Part shown: piece after piece, positions 9,234 through 17,823 of the stretch
Position numbering within the stretch: position 1 is the first letter of the stretch
Layout: every line of letters begins with the position of its first letter
NCBI RefSeq assembly: GCF_000747155.1
Contig: NZ_AVCK01000009.1
Location: 1 to 64,000, forward strand
Direction of reading: 5' to 3'
Length of the DNA: 64,000 nucleotides
DNA from: Arenimonas metalli CF5-1
Lineage (GTDB): Bacteria > Pseudomonadota > Gammaproteobacteria > Xanthomonadales > Xanthomonadaceae
Position numbers and translations under genes: made by a program
The notes under the pieces: generated by a model
Told to the model about the DNA's origin: nothing
Seen by the model: only the letters and a program-made list of their open reading frames with translations
The model's database searches: none

Positions 9234-9749
9234 ATGTCCGTGCCCCTGCCTCCCGTGCTTGATGCCTGGCGCATGGTCTCGGCCAAGCGTCGCTTCGAAG
9301 GCCGCCTGCCGCTGTCCGGGATGCCCCGGCTCCGCGACGGCCTGGTGGACGCCGAAGGCGACTGCCGCTACGTGATGGAATTCGGCCGCGATGCGGTGCT
9401 CGACCTGCCTTTCGTCGAGCTGCACATCGAGGCCGAGCTGCCGCTACAGTGCCAGCGGACGCTGGAGCGGTTCCTGCATCCGGTCTCGTTGTTCCAGCGC
9501 CTCGGGCTGCTGACCGACGAAGCCCAGGAATCGGCGCTGCCGGAGGACATGGAGCCGTTCCTGCTCGATGCCGGCGGCGAGATGCACCCGGCCGAGCTGG
9601 TCGAGGATGAACTGATCCTCGCCATCCCGGTGGTACCCATGGATCCACGCTCGACGGAGGTCACGGCCGAATGGCCCGCCGACGTCGAGGTTGAAGAAAA
9701 ACCGAACCCTTTCGCCGCGCTCGCCGCGTTGAAGGCACACAAGAAGTAG
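9234..9749 (+). CDS. yceD: YceD/DUF177 family 23S rRNA accumulation protein
   Basis: A 171-residue DUF177 protein. YceD is needed for normal 23S rRNA levels and is encoded next to rpmF in most proteobacteria. The N-terminal LPPVLDAWRMVSAKRRFEG lines up with the E. coli protein, and ELVEDELILAIPVVPMD followed by NPFAALAALK near the end is the family signature. The ATG at 9234 fits that alignment; an in-frame ATG at 9201 overlaps the promoter and is unlikely. The CxxC pair seen in many homologues is reduced here to a single Cys (ELPLQCQRTLERF). Confidence 0.9.
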   Translation: MSVPLPPVLDAWRMVSAKRRFEGRLPLSGMPRLRDGLVDAEGDCRYVMEFGRDAVLDLPFVELHIEAELPLQCQRTLERFLHPVSLFQRLGLLTDEAQESALPEDMEPFLLDAGGEMHPAELVEDELILAIPVVPMDPRSTEVTAEWPADVEVEEKPNPFAALAALKAHKK

Positions 9750-9762
9750 TTGGAGATAGAAC

Positions 9763-9957
9763 ATGGCCGTCCAGAAGTCCCGCGTCACCCCGTCCCGCCG
9801 TGGCCAGCGTCGTTCGCACGACGCGCTCACCGCCAAGCTGCTGTCCACCGACGCGACCTCGGGCGAGACGCACATCCGCCACCACGTGACCAAGGACGGC
9901 TACTACCGTGGCAAGAAGGTCATCGAGGTGAAGTCGTCGGTCGTTTCCGAAGACTGA
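9763..9957 (+). CDS. rpmF: 50S ribosomal protein L32
   Basis: A 64-residue ribosomal protein, starting [20 protein letters not shown] and containing the family's H-rich [18 protein letters not shown]. It lies 13 bp after yceD with a GGAGAT ribosome binding site upstream. This L32 lacks the Cys pair of zinc-binding L32 proteins, so it is the zinc-free form. Confidence 0.97.
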   Translation: MAVQKSRVTPSRRGQRRSHDALTAKLLSTDATSGETHIRHHVTKDGYYRGKKVIEVKSSVVSED

Positions 9958-9964
9958 TCCCGGC

Positions 9965-9984
9965 GGCCCGCCCCCGGGCGGGCC
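9965..9984 (+). terminator. GC-rich hairpin after rpmF, without a U tract
   Basis: A stem of 8 bp (GGCCCGCC / GGCGGGCC) with a 4-base loop, starting 8 bases after the rpmF stop; an imperfect second hairpin follows at about 9995-10013. No T run follows either, so it is probably not a full terminator. It may reduce read-through into fabH or protect the rpmF mRNA end. Confidence 0.4.
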
Positions 9985-10100
9985 GACCGCACCTGATCGC
10001 CCCCGGGCGGATCGGACGTGCTTGATGGGATGTATCCTGAACGCGGCGGGCCTGGTCCCGCCGCGTGCGTTTGTGCATGTCGCACCCTGAGGGGATGAGG

Positions 10101-11075
10101 ATGGCTGTTTATTCGCGTATCGCCGGCACCGGCAGTGGCCTGCCCGAGAAGATCCTGACCAACAAGGACCTCGAGCAGTTCGTCGAAACCAGCGACGAGT
10201 GGATCGCCAGCCGCACCGGCATCCGCCAGCGCCACGTGGCCGCCGAAGGCGAGACCACCTGCGACCTCGCCGAGCGCGCCGCCCGCGCCGCGATGGAAGC
10301 CGCCGGCGTCACCGCCGCCGAGCTCGACATGATCGTCGTCGGCACCACCACGCCGGACCTGATCTTCCCGTCCACCGCCTGCCTGCTCCAGCATCGCCTG
10401 GGCGCCAACGGCTGCGCGGCCTTCGACGTCAACGCCGCCTGCTCGGGCTTCATTTACGCGCTCAGCGTGGCCGACAACTTCATCCGCGCCGGCAATGCGA
10501 AGACGGTGCTGGTGGTCGGCGCCGAGACGCTGACCCGCATGCTCGACTGGTCCGACCGCAACACCTGCGTGCTGTTCGGCGACGGCGCCGGCGCGGTGGT
10601 GCTCAAGGCCGACACCGAGGCCGGCATCCTGTCCACGCACCTGCACGCGGACGGCGGCAAGAAGGAGCTGCTGTACAACCCGGTCGGCGTCTCGGTCGGC
10701 TTCAAGCCGGAAGAGAAGAACGCCGGCGTGCGCGTGCTGATGACCGGCAACGAGGTCTTCAAGCACGCGGTGAAGGCGCTGGACGCGGTCGTGGACGAGA
10801 CGCTGGAGGCCAACGGCCTGCAGAAGTCCGACCTCGACTGGCTGATCCCGCACCAGGCCAACCTGCGCATCATCGAAGCCACGGCCAAGCGCCTGGACAT
10901 GCCGATGGACCGCGTCATCGTCACCGTGCACAAGCACGGCAACACCTCGTCGGGCTCGGTGCCGCTGGCGCTGGACGAGGCGGTGCGCTCGGGCAAGATC
11001 CAGCGTGGCCAGCTGCTGCTGCTCGAAGCCTTCGGTGGCGGGTTCACCTGGGGCTCGGCGCTCATCCGCTACTGA
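10101..11075 (+). CDS. fabH: Beta-ketoacyl-ACP synthase III
   Basis: A 324-residue KAS III, which starts fatty acid synthesis by condensing acetyl-CoA with malonyl-ACP. Catalytic residues are visible: Cys114 in [12 protein letters not shown], the His of [10 protein letters not shown], and the Asn of KHGNTSSGS. The ATG at 10101 has a GAGGGG ribosome binding site 6 bases upstream; an in-frame ATG at 10095 sits directly against that site and is unlikely. No plsX gene stands between rpmF and fabH, unlike in E. coli. Confidence 0.96.
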   Translation: MAVYSRIAGTGSGLPEKILTNKDLEQFVETSDEWIASRTGIRQRHVAAEGETTCDLAERAARAAMEAAGVTAAELDMIVVGTTTPDLIFPSTACLLQHRLGANGCAAFDVNAACSGFIYALSVADNFIRAGNAKTVLVVGAETLTRMLDWSDRNTCVLFGDGAGAVVLKADTEAGILSTHLHADGGKKELLYNPVGVSVGFKPEEKNAGVRVLMTGNEVFKHAVKALDAVVDETLEANGLQKSDLDWLIPHQANLRIIEATAKRLDMPMDRVIVTVHKHGNTSSGSVPLALDEAVRSGKIQRGQLLLLEAFGGGFTWGSALIRY

Positions 11076-11081
11076 TTCCCG

Positions 11082-11801
11082 GTGGCCGCGACCCTCGTCC
11101 GTCGCGTCGAGGCCGACGGGCGCGTCGCCTGGCGCAAGACCTATTCCGATGGCGGCACCCGCCGCCGCATCGCCGTGCTGCGCTGGGTCGCACGCCGGCT
11201 GGGCGCGAACGCGCTGCTCGCGCCGATCCCGCTGGGCCCGGCCGAGGCCTGCCGCACGGAGCAGGCCATGATCCGCCGCCTCGCGGCGCTGGGCGCGCAC
11301 GTGCCCACCATCCTCCACGCGGGCGAGACCGAGCTGCTGCTCGCCGACCTCGGCCCCACGCTGTCGCAGACCTGCCGGGATGAAACCAACGCCGAGGCGC
11401 GTGCCGCCCTGGTGGCGCTGGGGCTGCAGGCGCTGCTCGAACTGCATCGCCGCGGTGGTTACCTCAGCCAGGCCTTCGCACGGAACATGACCCTGCGCGA
11501 CGGCCGCGTCGGCTTCATCGACCTCGAGGAAGACCCGGCGACATTGATGCCGCTGGCGGCCGCGCAGGCGCGCGACGTGCTGTTCTACGCGCACTCCACC
11601 GCGCGCTTCCTCGCCGACCGGCCCGGCGCACACGCCGGCCTGCTGGCCGCGCACCTCGCGCAGGAATCGCCGGCGGTGCGTGCCGAGGTCTCGCACACCG
11701 CGCGCCGGCTGGCGGTGCTGGCGCCGCTGGCACGGCCCTTCGGCGCCCGTGCCCGCGCCGTCGCGGAGGCGCTGGTGAGCCTGCGGCAAGCGGCCGGCTG
11801 A
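11082..11801 (+). CDS. Kinase-fold protein with substituted catalytic Asp, between fabH and fabD
   Basis: A 239-residue protein with a GTG start 6 bases after the fabH stop. It looks like a small lipopolysaccharide-kinase/InaA/BUD32-type kinase fold. Lys19 (VAWRKTY) fits the beta-3 lysine, Glu60 (RTEQAMI) the helix-C glutamate, Asn135 (ARNM) the catalytic-loop Asn, and Asp147 (FIDLEED) the metal-binding Asp. The position of the catalytic Asp, five residues before Asn135, is Gln130 (LSQAFARN). It is therefore either a pseudokinase or an atypical kinase. Cotranscription with fabH and fabD suggests a role linked to lipid or envelope metabolism, but that is inference. Confidence 0.7.
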   Translation: MAATLVRRVEADGRVAWRKTYSDGGTRRRIAVLRWVARRLGANALLAPIPLGPAEACRTEQAMIRRLAALGAHVPTILHAGETELLLADLGPTLSQTCRDETNAEARAALVALGLQALLELHRRGGYLSQAFARNMTLRDGRVGFIDLEEDPATLMPLAAAQARDVLFYAHSTARFLADRPGAHAGLLAAHLAQESPAVRAEVSHTARRLAVLAPLARPFGARARAVAEALVSLRQAAG

Positions 11802-11877
11802 CCCTACGCTCAGGTACAGACGTTCGGCGCACCGGCTCGCTTATCATGGCGCGTTCACGACCCACGGATCGCTTCGG

Positions 11878-12819
11878 ATGAGCCAGATGCTCGCTTTCGT
11901 TTTCCCCGGCCAGGGCTCGCAGTCGCTCGGCATGCTGGCCGAACTGGCGGCGGCGCATCCGGTCGTGCGCGCGGCGTTCGACGAAGCCTCCGAAGGCGCG
12001 GCGGTCGATCTCTGGGCGCTGTCGCAGCAGGGGCCGGAAGAGCAGCTCAACCAGACCGAATTCACGCAGCCCGCGCTGCTCGCCGCCGGCGTCGCCACCT
12101 GGCGCGCGTGGGAAGCGGCCGGCGGTCCGCGCCCGTCGCTGCTGGCCGGCCACAGCCTAGGCGAATACGCCGCGCTGGTGGCGGCCGGCGCGATCTCGCT
12201 GGCCGACGGCGCGCGCCTGGTGCGCGAACGCGGCCGCCTGATGCAGCTCGCCGTGCCCGCGGGCACCGGCGCCATGGCCGCGGTGCTCGGCGCCGAGGAC
12301 GCGCAAGTCGCCGATGCCTGCCGCGAAGCCAGCGGCAGCGAAGTGGTGGTGCCCGCCAACTTCAACTCGCCCGGCCAGATCGTCATCGGTGGCCACGCCG
12401 CCGCGGTCGACCGCGCGATGGCCGCGCTGTCTGCGCAGGGCGTGCGCAAGATGGTGAAGCTCGCGGTGTCCGTGCCCTCGCACACCCCGCTGATGCGCGA
12501 GGCCGCCGACCGCCTGGCCGAAGTCATGGCCGGCATGGCCTGGCGCGAGCCGGCGCTGCCGGTGGTGCAGAACGTCGACGGCCAGGTGCACGCCGGGGTG
12601 CCCGCGATCCGCGAGGCGCTGGCGCGCCAGCTCTACCTGCCCGTGCGCTGGACCGACTGCGTGCAGTCCCTCGCCAGCCGCGGCGCCACCCGCATCGCCG
12701 AGTGCGGCCCGGGCAAGGTCCTGGCCGGCCTGTGCAAGCGCATCGACAAATCCCTCGACACCCGCGCCCTCGGCACCCCCGCCGACTTCGACGCGGCGCT
12801 GGTGGAGTGGAGAAGCTGA
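11878..12819 (+). CDS. fabD: Malonyl-CoA:ACP transacylase
   Basis: A 313-residue FabD, which loads malonyl groups onto acyl carrier protein. Seen: FVFPGQGSQ at the N terminus, the nucleophile Ser93 in GHSLGEYAAL, and the catalytic His in VPSHTPLMREAAD. Length is usual for the family. A 76-bp gap separates it from the kinase-fold gene, with a possible internal -10 element (TATCAT at about 11842) but no clear -35. The 3' side is the inverted-repeat element at 12823. Confidence 0.96.
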   Translation: MSQMLAFVFPGQGSQSLGMLAELAAAHPVVRAAFDEASEGAAVDLWALSQQGPEEQLNQTEFTQPALLAAGVATWRAWEAAGGPRPSLLAGHSLGEYAALVAAGAISLADGARLVRERGRLMQLAVPAGTGAMAAVLGAEDAQVADACREASGSEVVVPANFNSPGQIVIGGHAAAVDRAMAALSAQGVRKMVKLAVSVPSHTPLMREAADRLAEVMAGMAWREPALPVVQNVDGQVHAGVPAIREALARQLYLPVRWTDCVQSLASRGATRIAECGPGKVLAGLCKRIDKSLDTRALGTPADFDAALVEWRS

Positions 12820-12822
12820 TTC

Positions 12823-13036
12823 TTTTGCCACGGATGAACACAGATGAACACGGATAGGGCAGAAGACTATTCAGACGCGGATTGACGCGGATAAACGCGG
12901 ATAGAACAGAGCAGGTTTGGTCTCGCCGCGCCCCAGTTTCCTTTGTTTTTGCTTTATCCGCGTTCATCCGCGTCAATCCGCGTCAAAAAACTCTTTTTGC
13001 TCTATCCGTGTTCATCTGTGTTCATCAGTGGCAAAA
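12823..13036. repeat. 214-bp nested inverted repeat (GGATGAACAC / GACGCGGAT type)
   Basis: Two arm pairs lie inside each other. The outer pair, 12823-12857 with 13002-13036, matches at 34 of 35 positions and is built on GATGAACACAGATGAACAC. The inner pair, 12874-12903 with 12955-12984, matches at 29 of 30 and is built on repeats of GACGCGGAT / AACGCGGAT. The central 50 bases are unpaired. The whole fills the fabD-fabG gap and ends 25 bases before fabG, so the operon mRNA should fold into a very long hairpin. It resembles a miniature mobile element (no ORF inside) and is AT-richer than its surroundings. Confidence 0.85.
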
Positions 13037-13061
13037 CCGCTCTAAACCGGAGTAACCAAAG

Positions 13062-13805
13062 ATGTCCGAAGTACTGAAGGGTGAAATCGCGCTGGTGACC
13101 GGTGCGAGCCGGGGCATTGGGGCGGCGATTGCCGCCGAGCTGGCCGCGCTGGGCGCGACGGTGATCGGCACCGCCACCACCGAGGCCGGCGCCGCCGCCA
13201 TCGGCGAGCGGCTGGCGGGGCAGGGCGGGGCCGGGCGCAAGCTCGACGTCGCCAGCGGCGACGAGGTGGAGGCCGTGCTCGAGGAGATCGGCAAGACCTT
13301 CGGCCCGATCTCGATCCTGGTCAACAACGCCGGCATCACCCGCGACAACCTGCTGATGCGCATGAAGGAAGAGGACTGGCAGGCCATCCTCGACACCAAC
13401 CTCAGCTCGGTCTTCCGCACGTCCAAGGCCGTGATGCGCGGCATGATGAAGGCGCGCAAGGGCCGCATCATCAACATCGCCTCGGTGATCGGCGTCACCG
13501 GCAATGCCGGCCAGGCCAACTACGCCGCGGCCAAGGCCGGCATCATCGCCTTCAGCAAGTCGCTGGCCAAGGAAATCGGCAGCCGCGGCGTCACCGTCAA
13601 CGTGGTGGCCCCGGGCTTCATCCAGACCGACATGACCAAGGACCTGCCGGAAGCCTCGCGCGAGGCCCTCGTGGGCCAGATCGCCCTCGGCCGCCTCGGC
13701 GAGCCGGAGGACATCGCCCGGGCCGTGGCCTTCCTGGCCGGCCCGTCGGCGGCCTACATCACCGGCGAGACCCTGCACGTCAACGGCGGCATGTACATGC
13801 CCTAA
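13062..13805 (+). CDS. fabG: 3-oxoacyl-ACP reductase
   Basis: A 247-residue short-chain dehydrogenase doing the first reduction of the elongation cycle with NADPH. The cofactor motif is TGASRGIG (residues 14-21), the NAG motif is LVNNAGITRDNLL, and the catalytic Ser-Tyr-Lys are in NIASVIG and NYAAAKAG. The tail AAYITGETLHVNGGMYM is typical of FabG. Its start lies just after the large inverted repeat. Confidence 0.97.
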   Translation: MSEVLKGEIALVTGASRGIGAAIAAELAALGATVIGTATTEAGAAAIGERLAGQGGAGRKLDVASGDEVEAVLEEIGKTFGPISILVNNAGITRDNLLMRMKEEDWQAILDTNLSSVFRTSKAVMRGMMKARKGRIINIASVIGVTGNAGQANYAAAKAGIIAFSKSLAKEIGSRGVTVNVVAPGFIQTDMTKDLPEASREALVGQIALGRLGEPEDIARAVAFLAGPSAAYITGETLHVNGGMYMP

Positions 13806-13935
13806 CCCCTTGTCGCGGCAGGATTTGATATAGAATCCCGCCGCCCGATCCAGGCCGCGGCGCGACAGGCGCCCGCCGCGGCTTCCTTTTCATTACAATG
13901 CGCCCGAACACATCCCTCCGGGAGGAGAACGATCC

Positions 13936-14175
13936 ATGAGCAGCATCGAAGAACGCGTCAAGAAAATCGTCATCGAGCAGTTGGGCGTGAAGGAAGAGGA
14001 AGTCACCGTGAACGCCTCGTTCGTGGACGACCTCGGCGCCGACTCGCTGGACACCGTGGAGCTGGTCATGGCCCTCGAGGAAGAGTTCGAGTGCGAGATC
14101 CCGGACGAAGAGGCCGAGAAGATCACCTCGGTCCAGCAGGCCATCGATTACATCAAGGCCCACGTCAAGGCCTGA
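13936..14175 (+). CDS. acpP: Acyl carrier protein
   Basis: A 79-residue acidic carrier protein. The phosphopantetheine attachment residue is Ser37 in [12 protein letters not shown]. The ribosome binding site is strong: GGGAGGAG ends 9 bases before the ATG, as expected for one of the most abundant proteins. The 130-bp gap upstream contains -10-like elements (TAGAAT at 13831, TACAAT at 13894) without good -35 boxes, so a separate promoter is possible but not shown. Confidence 0.98.
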   Translation: MSSIEERVKKIVIEQLGVKEEEVTVNASFVDDLGADSLDTVELVMALEEEFECEIPDEEAEKITSVQQAIDYIKAHVKA

Positions 14176-14196
14176 GTGCCTTAGCGTTGCCGACGC

Positions 14197-14220
14197 CAGG
14201 GCCGCGCTTGCGCGGCCCTG
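14197..14220 (+). terminator. Hairpin between acpP and fabF
   Basis: A perfect 10-bp stem (CAGGGCCGCG / CGCGGCCCTG) closed by CTTG, 22 bases after the acpP stop. Only GCGCGTTTGCG follows, so there is no proper U tract. It could partly end transcription or stabilise acpP mRNA, which would help make much more ACP than FabF from one operon; that use is inferred. Confidence 0.45.
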
Positions 14221-14298
14221 CGCGTTTGCGGGATCCGGCGGATACGCCGGCGCATGCGCGGCAAGGCCGTGCCCCCTGAATCCATGCGGAGTTTCGCC

Positions 14299-15537
14299 AT
14301 GAGTCATCGTCGCGTCGTCGTCACCGGCATGGGCATCGTCTCGCCCATCGGCAACACCCTGGCCTCGGCCTGGGACAGCATCGAGGCCGGCCGCAGCGGC
14401 ATCGGCGCGATCACCCACTTCGATGCCTCGGCCTACGCCACCCGCATCGCCGGCGAGGTGCGCGACTTCGACGCCAAGTCCTTCCTGCCGCCGAAGGACG
14501 TAAAGAAGATGGACACCTTCATCCACTACGGCCTCGCCGCCTGCTTCCAGGCCATGGACGACGCCGGGCTGGAAGTGACCGAGGCCAACGCCGAGCGCAT
14601 CGGCGCCATCATCGGCGCCGGCATCGGCGGCGTGCGCGGCATCGAGGAAACCGCGATCACCCTGCACGAAGGCGGCCCGCGCAAGGTCTCGCCGTTCTAC
14701 GTGCCCAGCACCATCATCAACATGCTGCCTGGCCAGCTGACGATCATGAAGGGCATCAAGGGCCCGAACTTCTCGGCGGTGTCGGCCTGCGCCACCTCCA
14801 ACCATTCCATCGGCATCGCCATGCGCATGATCCAGTACGGCGACGCCGACATCATGGTCGCGGGCGGCGCCGAGCACGGCTGCACGCCCACTTCGGTCGG
14901 CGGCTTCTGCTCGATGAAGGCGATGTCCACCCGCAACGACGACCCGACCCGCGCCTCGCGGCCCTGGGACAAGGACCGCGACGGCTTCGTGCTCGGCGAT
15001 GGCGCCGGCATCCTGATCCTCGAGGAATACGAGCACGCCAAGGCCCGCGGCGCCCGCATCTACTGCGAGCTCGCCGGCTTCGGCGCCAGCTCCGACGCCT
15101 TCCACATGACCGCGCCGAGCGAGAACGGCGACGGCGCGGCGCGCTGCATGCGCGCGGCGCTCAAGGACGCCGGCGTCAACGCCGACCAGGTCGGCTACCT
15201 CAACGCGCACGGCACCTCGACGCCGCTGGGCGACCTCGGCGAGACGATGGCGATCAAGACCGCCTTCGGCGACCACGCCCGCGAGATGATGGTCAGCTCC
15301 ACCAAGTCCATGACCGGCCACCTGCTCGGCGCCGCCGGCGGCGTGGAGGCGGTGTTCTCGGTGATGGCGCTGCACACCGGCGTGATCCCGCCCACGATCA
15401 ACCTCGAGAACCCGGGCGAAGGCTGCGACCTCGACTACGTGCCCAACGTCGCCCGCCGCAAGCAGGTGGACGTGGCGGTCTCGAACGGCTTCGGCTTCGG
15501 CGGCACCAACGGCACCCTGGTCTTCCGCCGGCTCTGA
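14299..15537 (+). CDS. fabF: Beta-ketoacyl-ACP synthase II
   Basis: A 412-residue KAS II, the elongating condensing enzyme. The triad is Cys164 ([10 protein letters not shown]) and two His ([11 protein letters not shown] and [13 protein letters not shown]). The C terminus [15 protein letters not shown] is typical. The ATG at 14299 starts the normal [14 protein letters not shown]; in-frame codons 15 residues earlier would add an unusual tail. It follows acpP by 123 bp, including the hairpin. Confidence 0.97.
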   Translation: MSHRRVVVTGMGIVSPIGNTLASAWDSIEAGRSGIGAITHFDASAYATRIAGEVRDFDAKSFLPPKDVKKMDTFIHYGLAACFQAMDDAGLEVTEANAERIGAIIGAGIGGVRGIEETAITLHEGGPRKVSPFYVPSTIINMLPGQLTIMKGIKGPNFSAVSACATSNHSIGIAMRMIQYGDADIMVAGGAEHGCTPTSVGGFCSMKAMSTRNDDPTRASRPWDKDRDGFVLGDGAGILILEEYEHAKARGARIYCELAGFGASSDAFHMTAPSENGDGAARCMRAALKDAGVNADQVGYLNAHGTSTPLGDLGETMAIKTAFGDHAREMMVSSTKSMTGHLLGAAGGVEAVFSVMALHTGVIPPTINLENPGEGCDLDYVPNVARRKQVDVAVSNGFGFGGTNGTLVFRRL

Positions 15538-15559
15538 GCCTGCGACGGGCGGTCCCGCG

Positions 15560-16999
15560 ATGCTGATCCGCGCGCTGCCGCCCGGCACCGACCTGCTGCG
15601 CCTGCAGTCGGCCGACCCCGCGCGTTTCCCGCTGCTGCTCGAATCCGTGGCGGGCGGCAACGCGCTCTCGCGCTGGGACCTGCTGCTGGCCACGAACGGC
15701 GAGGGCCTGCGGCTCGACGCCGACGGCCAAACGCGGCGGCTGGACGGCGCGACGGTCGAGGGCGATTTCCTTGCGGCGCTGGACGCGGACTGGCGCGCCC
15801 ATGCGGTGCAGGGAACGGCCGGGTCGAGCCACGGCGCGGCGGTAGAGGTGCCCCGCGCGGGTGCCGCGGCTGGCGCCGACGCCGACGCACGCGCCGACGC
15901 CAGCCCCGACGCCAGCCCCGACGGGACCGTGTTGCCGTTCCGCGGCGGGTGGGGCCTGTTCCTGGCCTACGAACTCGCCGCCCAGGTCGAATCCCGGCTC
16001 GCGCTGCCGACGGCCCCGGGCCCGCTGCCGGTGGCGCTGGCGCTGCGCTGCCCCGCGGCGGTGCTGCGCGATCGCGCCAGCGGCCGCTGCTACGCCGTTG
16101 CCGAACCCGGCGCCGAGGCGCTGCTGGACCTGCCCGCGCCGGCGCCGCCGGCGAATCCGCGCGCGTTCGCGCCGCCGCGATTGTCGGAGGACGCCCCCGC
16201 GCGCTTCCTCGACGGCGTCGCCCGCATCCACGACTACCTGCGCGCCGGCGATGTCTTCCAGGTCAACCTCTCGCGCGCCTGGCGCGCGGAGTTCGACGCC
16301 GCGCCGGACCCGGCGGACGTCTACGCCCGCCTGCGCGAGGCCAACCCGGCGCCGTTCGCCGGCCTGCTGCGCGTCGGCGACGCGGCGCTGCTGAGTTCTT
16401 CGCCCGAGCGGCTGGTGTCGGTGCGCGGTCGCCGCGCCGAGACGCGGCCCATCGCCGGCACCCGCCCGCGCTTCCCCGGCGACGACGAGGCCGCGCGCAT
16501 CCGCGACCTGGTCGGCAACCCGAAGGAGCGCGCCGAGCACGTGATGCTGATCGACCTCGAGCGCAACGACCTCGGCCGCGTCTGCCGCCCGGGCACGGTG
16601 CGGGTGGATGAGCTGATGACGGTGGAGAGCTACGCCCACGTCCACCACATCGTCTCCAACGTCGGCGGCGAGCTGCGCGAGGGCGTCACGCCCGGCGAGG
16701 TGATCCGCGCGGTCTTCCCCGGCGGCACCATCACCGGCGCGCCGAAGGTGCGCTGCATGGAGATCATCGCCGAGCTCGAGGGCGAAGGCCGCGGCCCCTA
16801 CACCGGCGCGCTGGGCTACCTCGGGCGCGACGGCGACCTCGACCTCAACATCCTGATCCGCAGCGCCTGGCTCCGGGGCCGCGAACTCCAGTTCCGCACC
16901 GGCGCCGGCATCGTGGTGGATTCCGACGCGGCGCGCGAGCTCGACGAGACCCGCGCCAAGGCCCGGGGCCTGCTGCGTGCGCTGGGAGCGCAAGGATGA
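15560..16999 (+). CDS. pabB: Aminodeoxychorismate synthase component I
   Basis: A 479-residue chorismate-binding enzyme that makes 4-amino-4-deoxychorismate for folate. Core motifs: SSSPERLVSVRGRRAETRPI, GNPKERAEHVMLIDLERND, and PGGTITGAPKVRCMEI. An extra low-complexity linker of Ala, Asp, Pro and Ser (roughly residues 95-122, with repeated ASPDASPD) separates the N-terminal domain from the rest and is GC-rich repeat DNA (about 15870-15925). The gene overlaps pabC by 4 bases. Confidence 0.94.
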   Translation: MLIRALPPGTDLLRLQSADPARFPLLLESVAGGNALSRWDLLLATNGEGLRLDADGQTRRLDGATVEGDFLAALDADWRAHAVQGTAGSSHGAAVEVPRAGAAAGADADARADASPDASPDGTVLPFRGGWGLFLAYELAAQVESRLALPTAPGPLPVALALRCPAAVLRDRASGRCYAVAEPGAEALLDLPAPAPPANPRAFAPPRLSEDAPARFLDGVARIHDYLRAGDVFQVNLSRAWRAEFDAAPDPADVYARLREANPAPFAGLLRVGDAALLSSSPERLVSVRGRRAETRPIAGTRPRFPGDDEAARIRDLVGNPKERAEHVMLIDLERNDLGRVCRPGTVRVDELMTVESYAHVHHIVSNVGGELREGVTPGEVIRAVFPGGTITGAPKVRCMEIIAELEGEGRGPYTGALGYLGRDGDLDLNILIRSAWLRGRELQFRTGAGIVVDSDAARELDETRAKARGLLRALGAQG

Positions 17000-17820
17000 G
17001 CACCGCCGACGTTGCCATCTATCGCGGCCGCGAGCGCCTCGCCGCCGTGGACGCCACCGACCGCGGCCTTGCCTACGGCGACGGCGTGTTCGAAACCCTG
17101 CGTGTCCATGCTGGCGCACCCGTGTGGTGGGACGCGCACGTGGCGCGGCTGCGGCACGGCGCCGCGCGCCTCGGCATCGCGGCGCCGGACGCGGCCTGGC
17201 TGCGCAATGAAGTCGATGCGCTGATGGCCGGGCAGGGCGGTCCGGGCGTGCTCAAGCTGGTGCTTACGCGCGGTACCGGCGGCCGTGGCTACCGCGTCCC
17301 CGACGAGGCCGCGCCCACGATGGTCCTTTCGCGCCACCCGCTGCCGCCGCCCGCGCCCGGGCCGCTGGTCGTGCGCTGGTGCCAGCTGCGCATGGCGCTG
17401 CAGCCGGCGCTGGCGGGGCTCAAGCACCTCAACCGGCTCGAACAGGTGCTGGCGCGCGCGGAGTGGCGCGACGAGGCGATCCACGAGGGCCTGCTGCTGG
17501 ACGCCGCCGGGCGCGTCGCCTGCGCGACCGCCGCCAACGTGTTCGCGCGCATCGATGGCCGCTGGCTGACGCCGCGGGTGGACGCCTGCGGCGTGGCCGG
17601 CATCGCTCGCGCCTGGGTCCTGGCGAACGTGCCGGACGCCGCCGAGGCCACGCTGCAGCCCGCCGATGTCGAAGGGGCCGACGCGCTTTTCCTGTGCAAT
17701 GCCGTGCGGGGTATCCTGCCGGTCGGCCGCCTGGGGGATCACGCCTGGGCGCCGCACCCGGCGCTGGCGGAACTGCAGCGCCAACTGGGCCGGGCTGAGC
17801 CGGCATTCGAAGGGAGCTAG
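16996..17820 (+). CDS. pabC: Aminodeoxychorismate lyase
   Basis: A 274-residue class IV PLP enzyme that cleaves aminodeoxychorismate to p-aminobenzoate and pyruvate, completing the step begun by PabB next door. The PLP lysine lies in GLKHLNRLEQVL, the family signature follows at GLLLDAAGRVACATAANVF, and DRGLAYGDGVFETLRVH marks the N terminus. The 4-base overlap with pabB suggests coupled translation and matched amounts. Confidence 0.94.
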   Translation: MSTADVAIYRGRERLAAVDATDRGLAYGDGVFETLRVHAGAPVWWDAHVARLRHGAARLGIAAPDAAWLRNEVDALMAGQGGPGVLKLVLTRGTGGRGYRVPDEAAPTMVLSRHPLPPPAPGPLVVRWCQLRMALQPALAGLKHLNRLEQVLARAEWRDEAIHEGLLLDAAGRVACATAANVFARIDGRWLTPRVDACGVAGIARAWVLANVPDAAEATLQPADVEGADALFLCNAVRGILPVGRLGDHAWAPHPALAELQRQLGRAEPAFEGS

Positions 17821-17823
17821 GTT

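Noticed and set aside
13780-15693. 637-codon open frame on the - strand
   Set aside because: It runs across acpP and fabF in antisense and shows only shadow-type composition.
15398-17119. 573-codon open frame on the - strand over pabB
   Set aside because: Antisense shadow of a well-supported folate gene.
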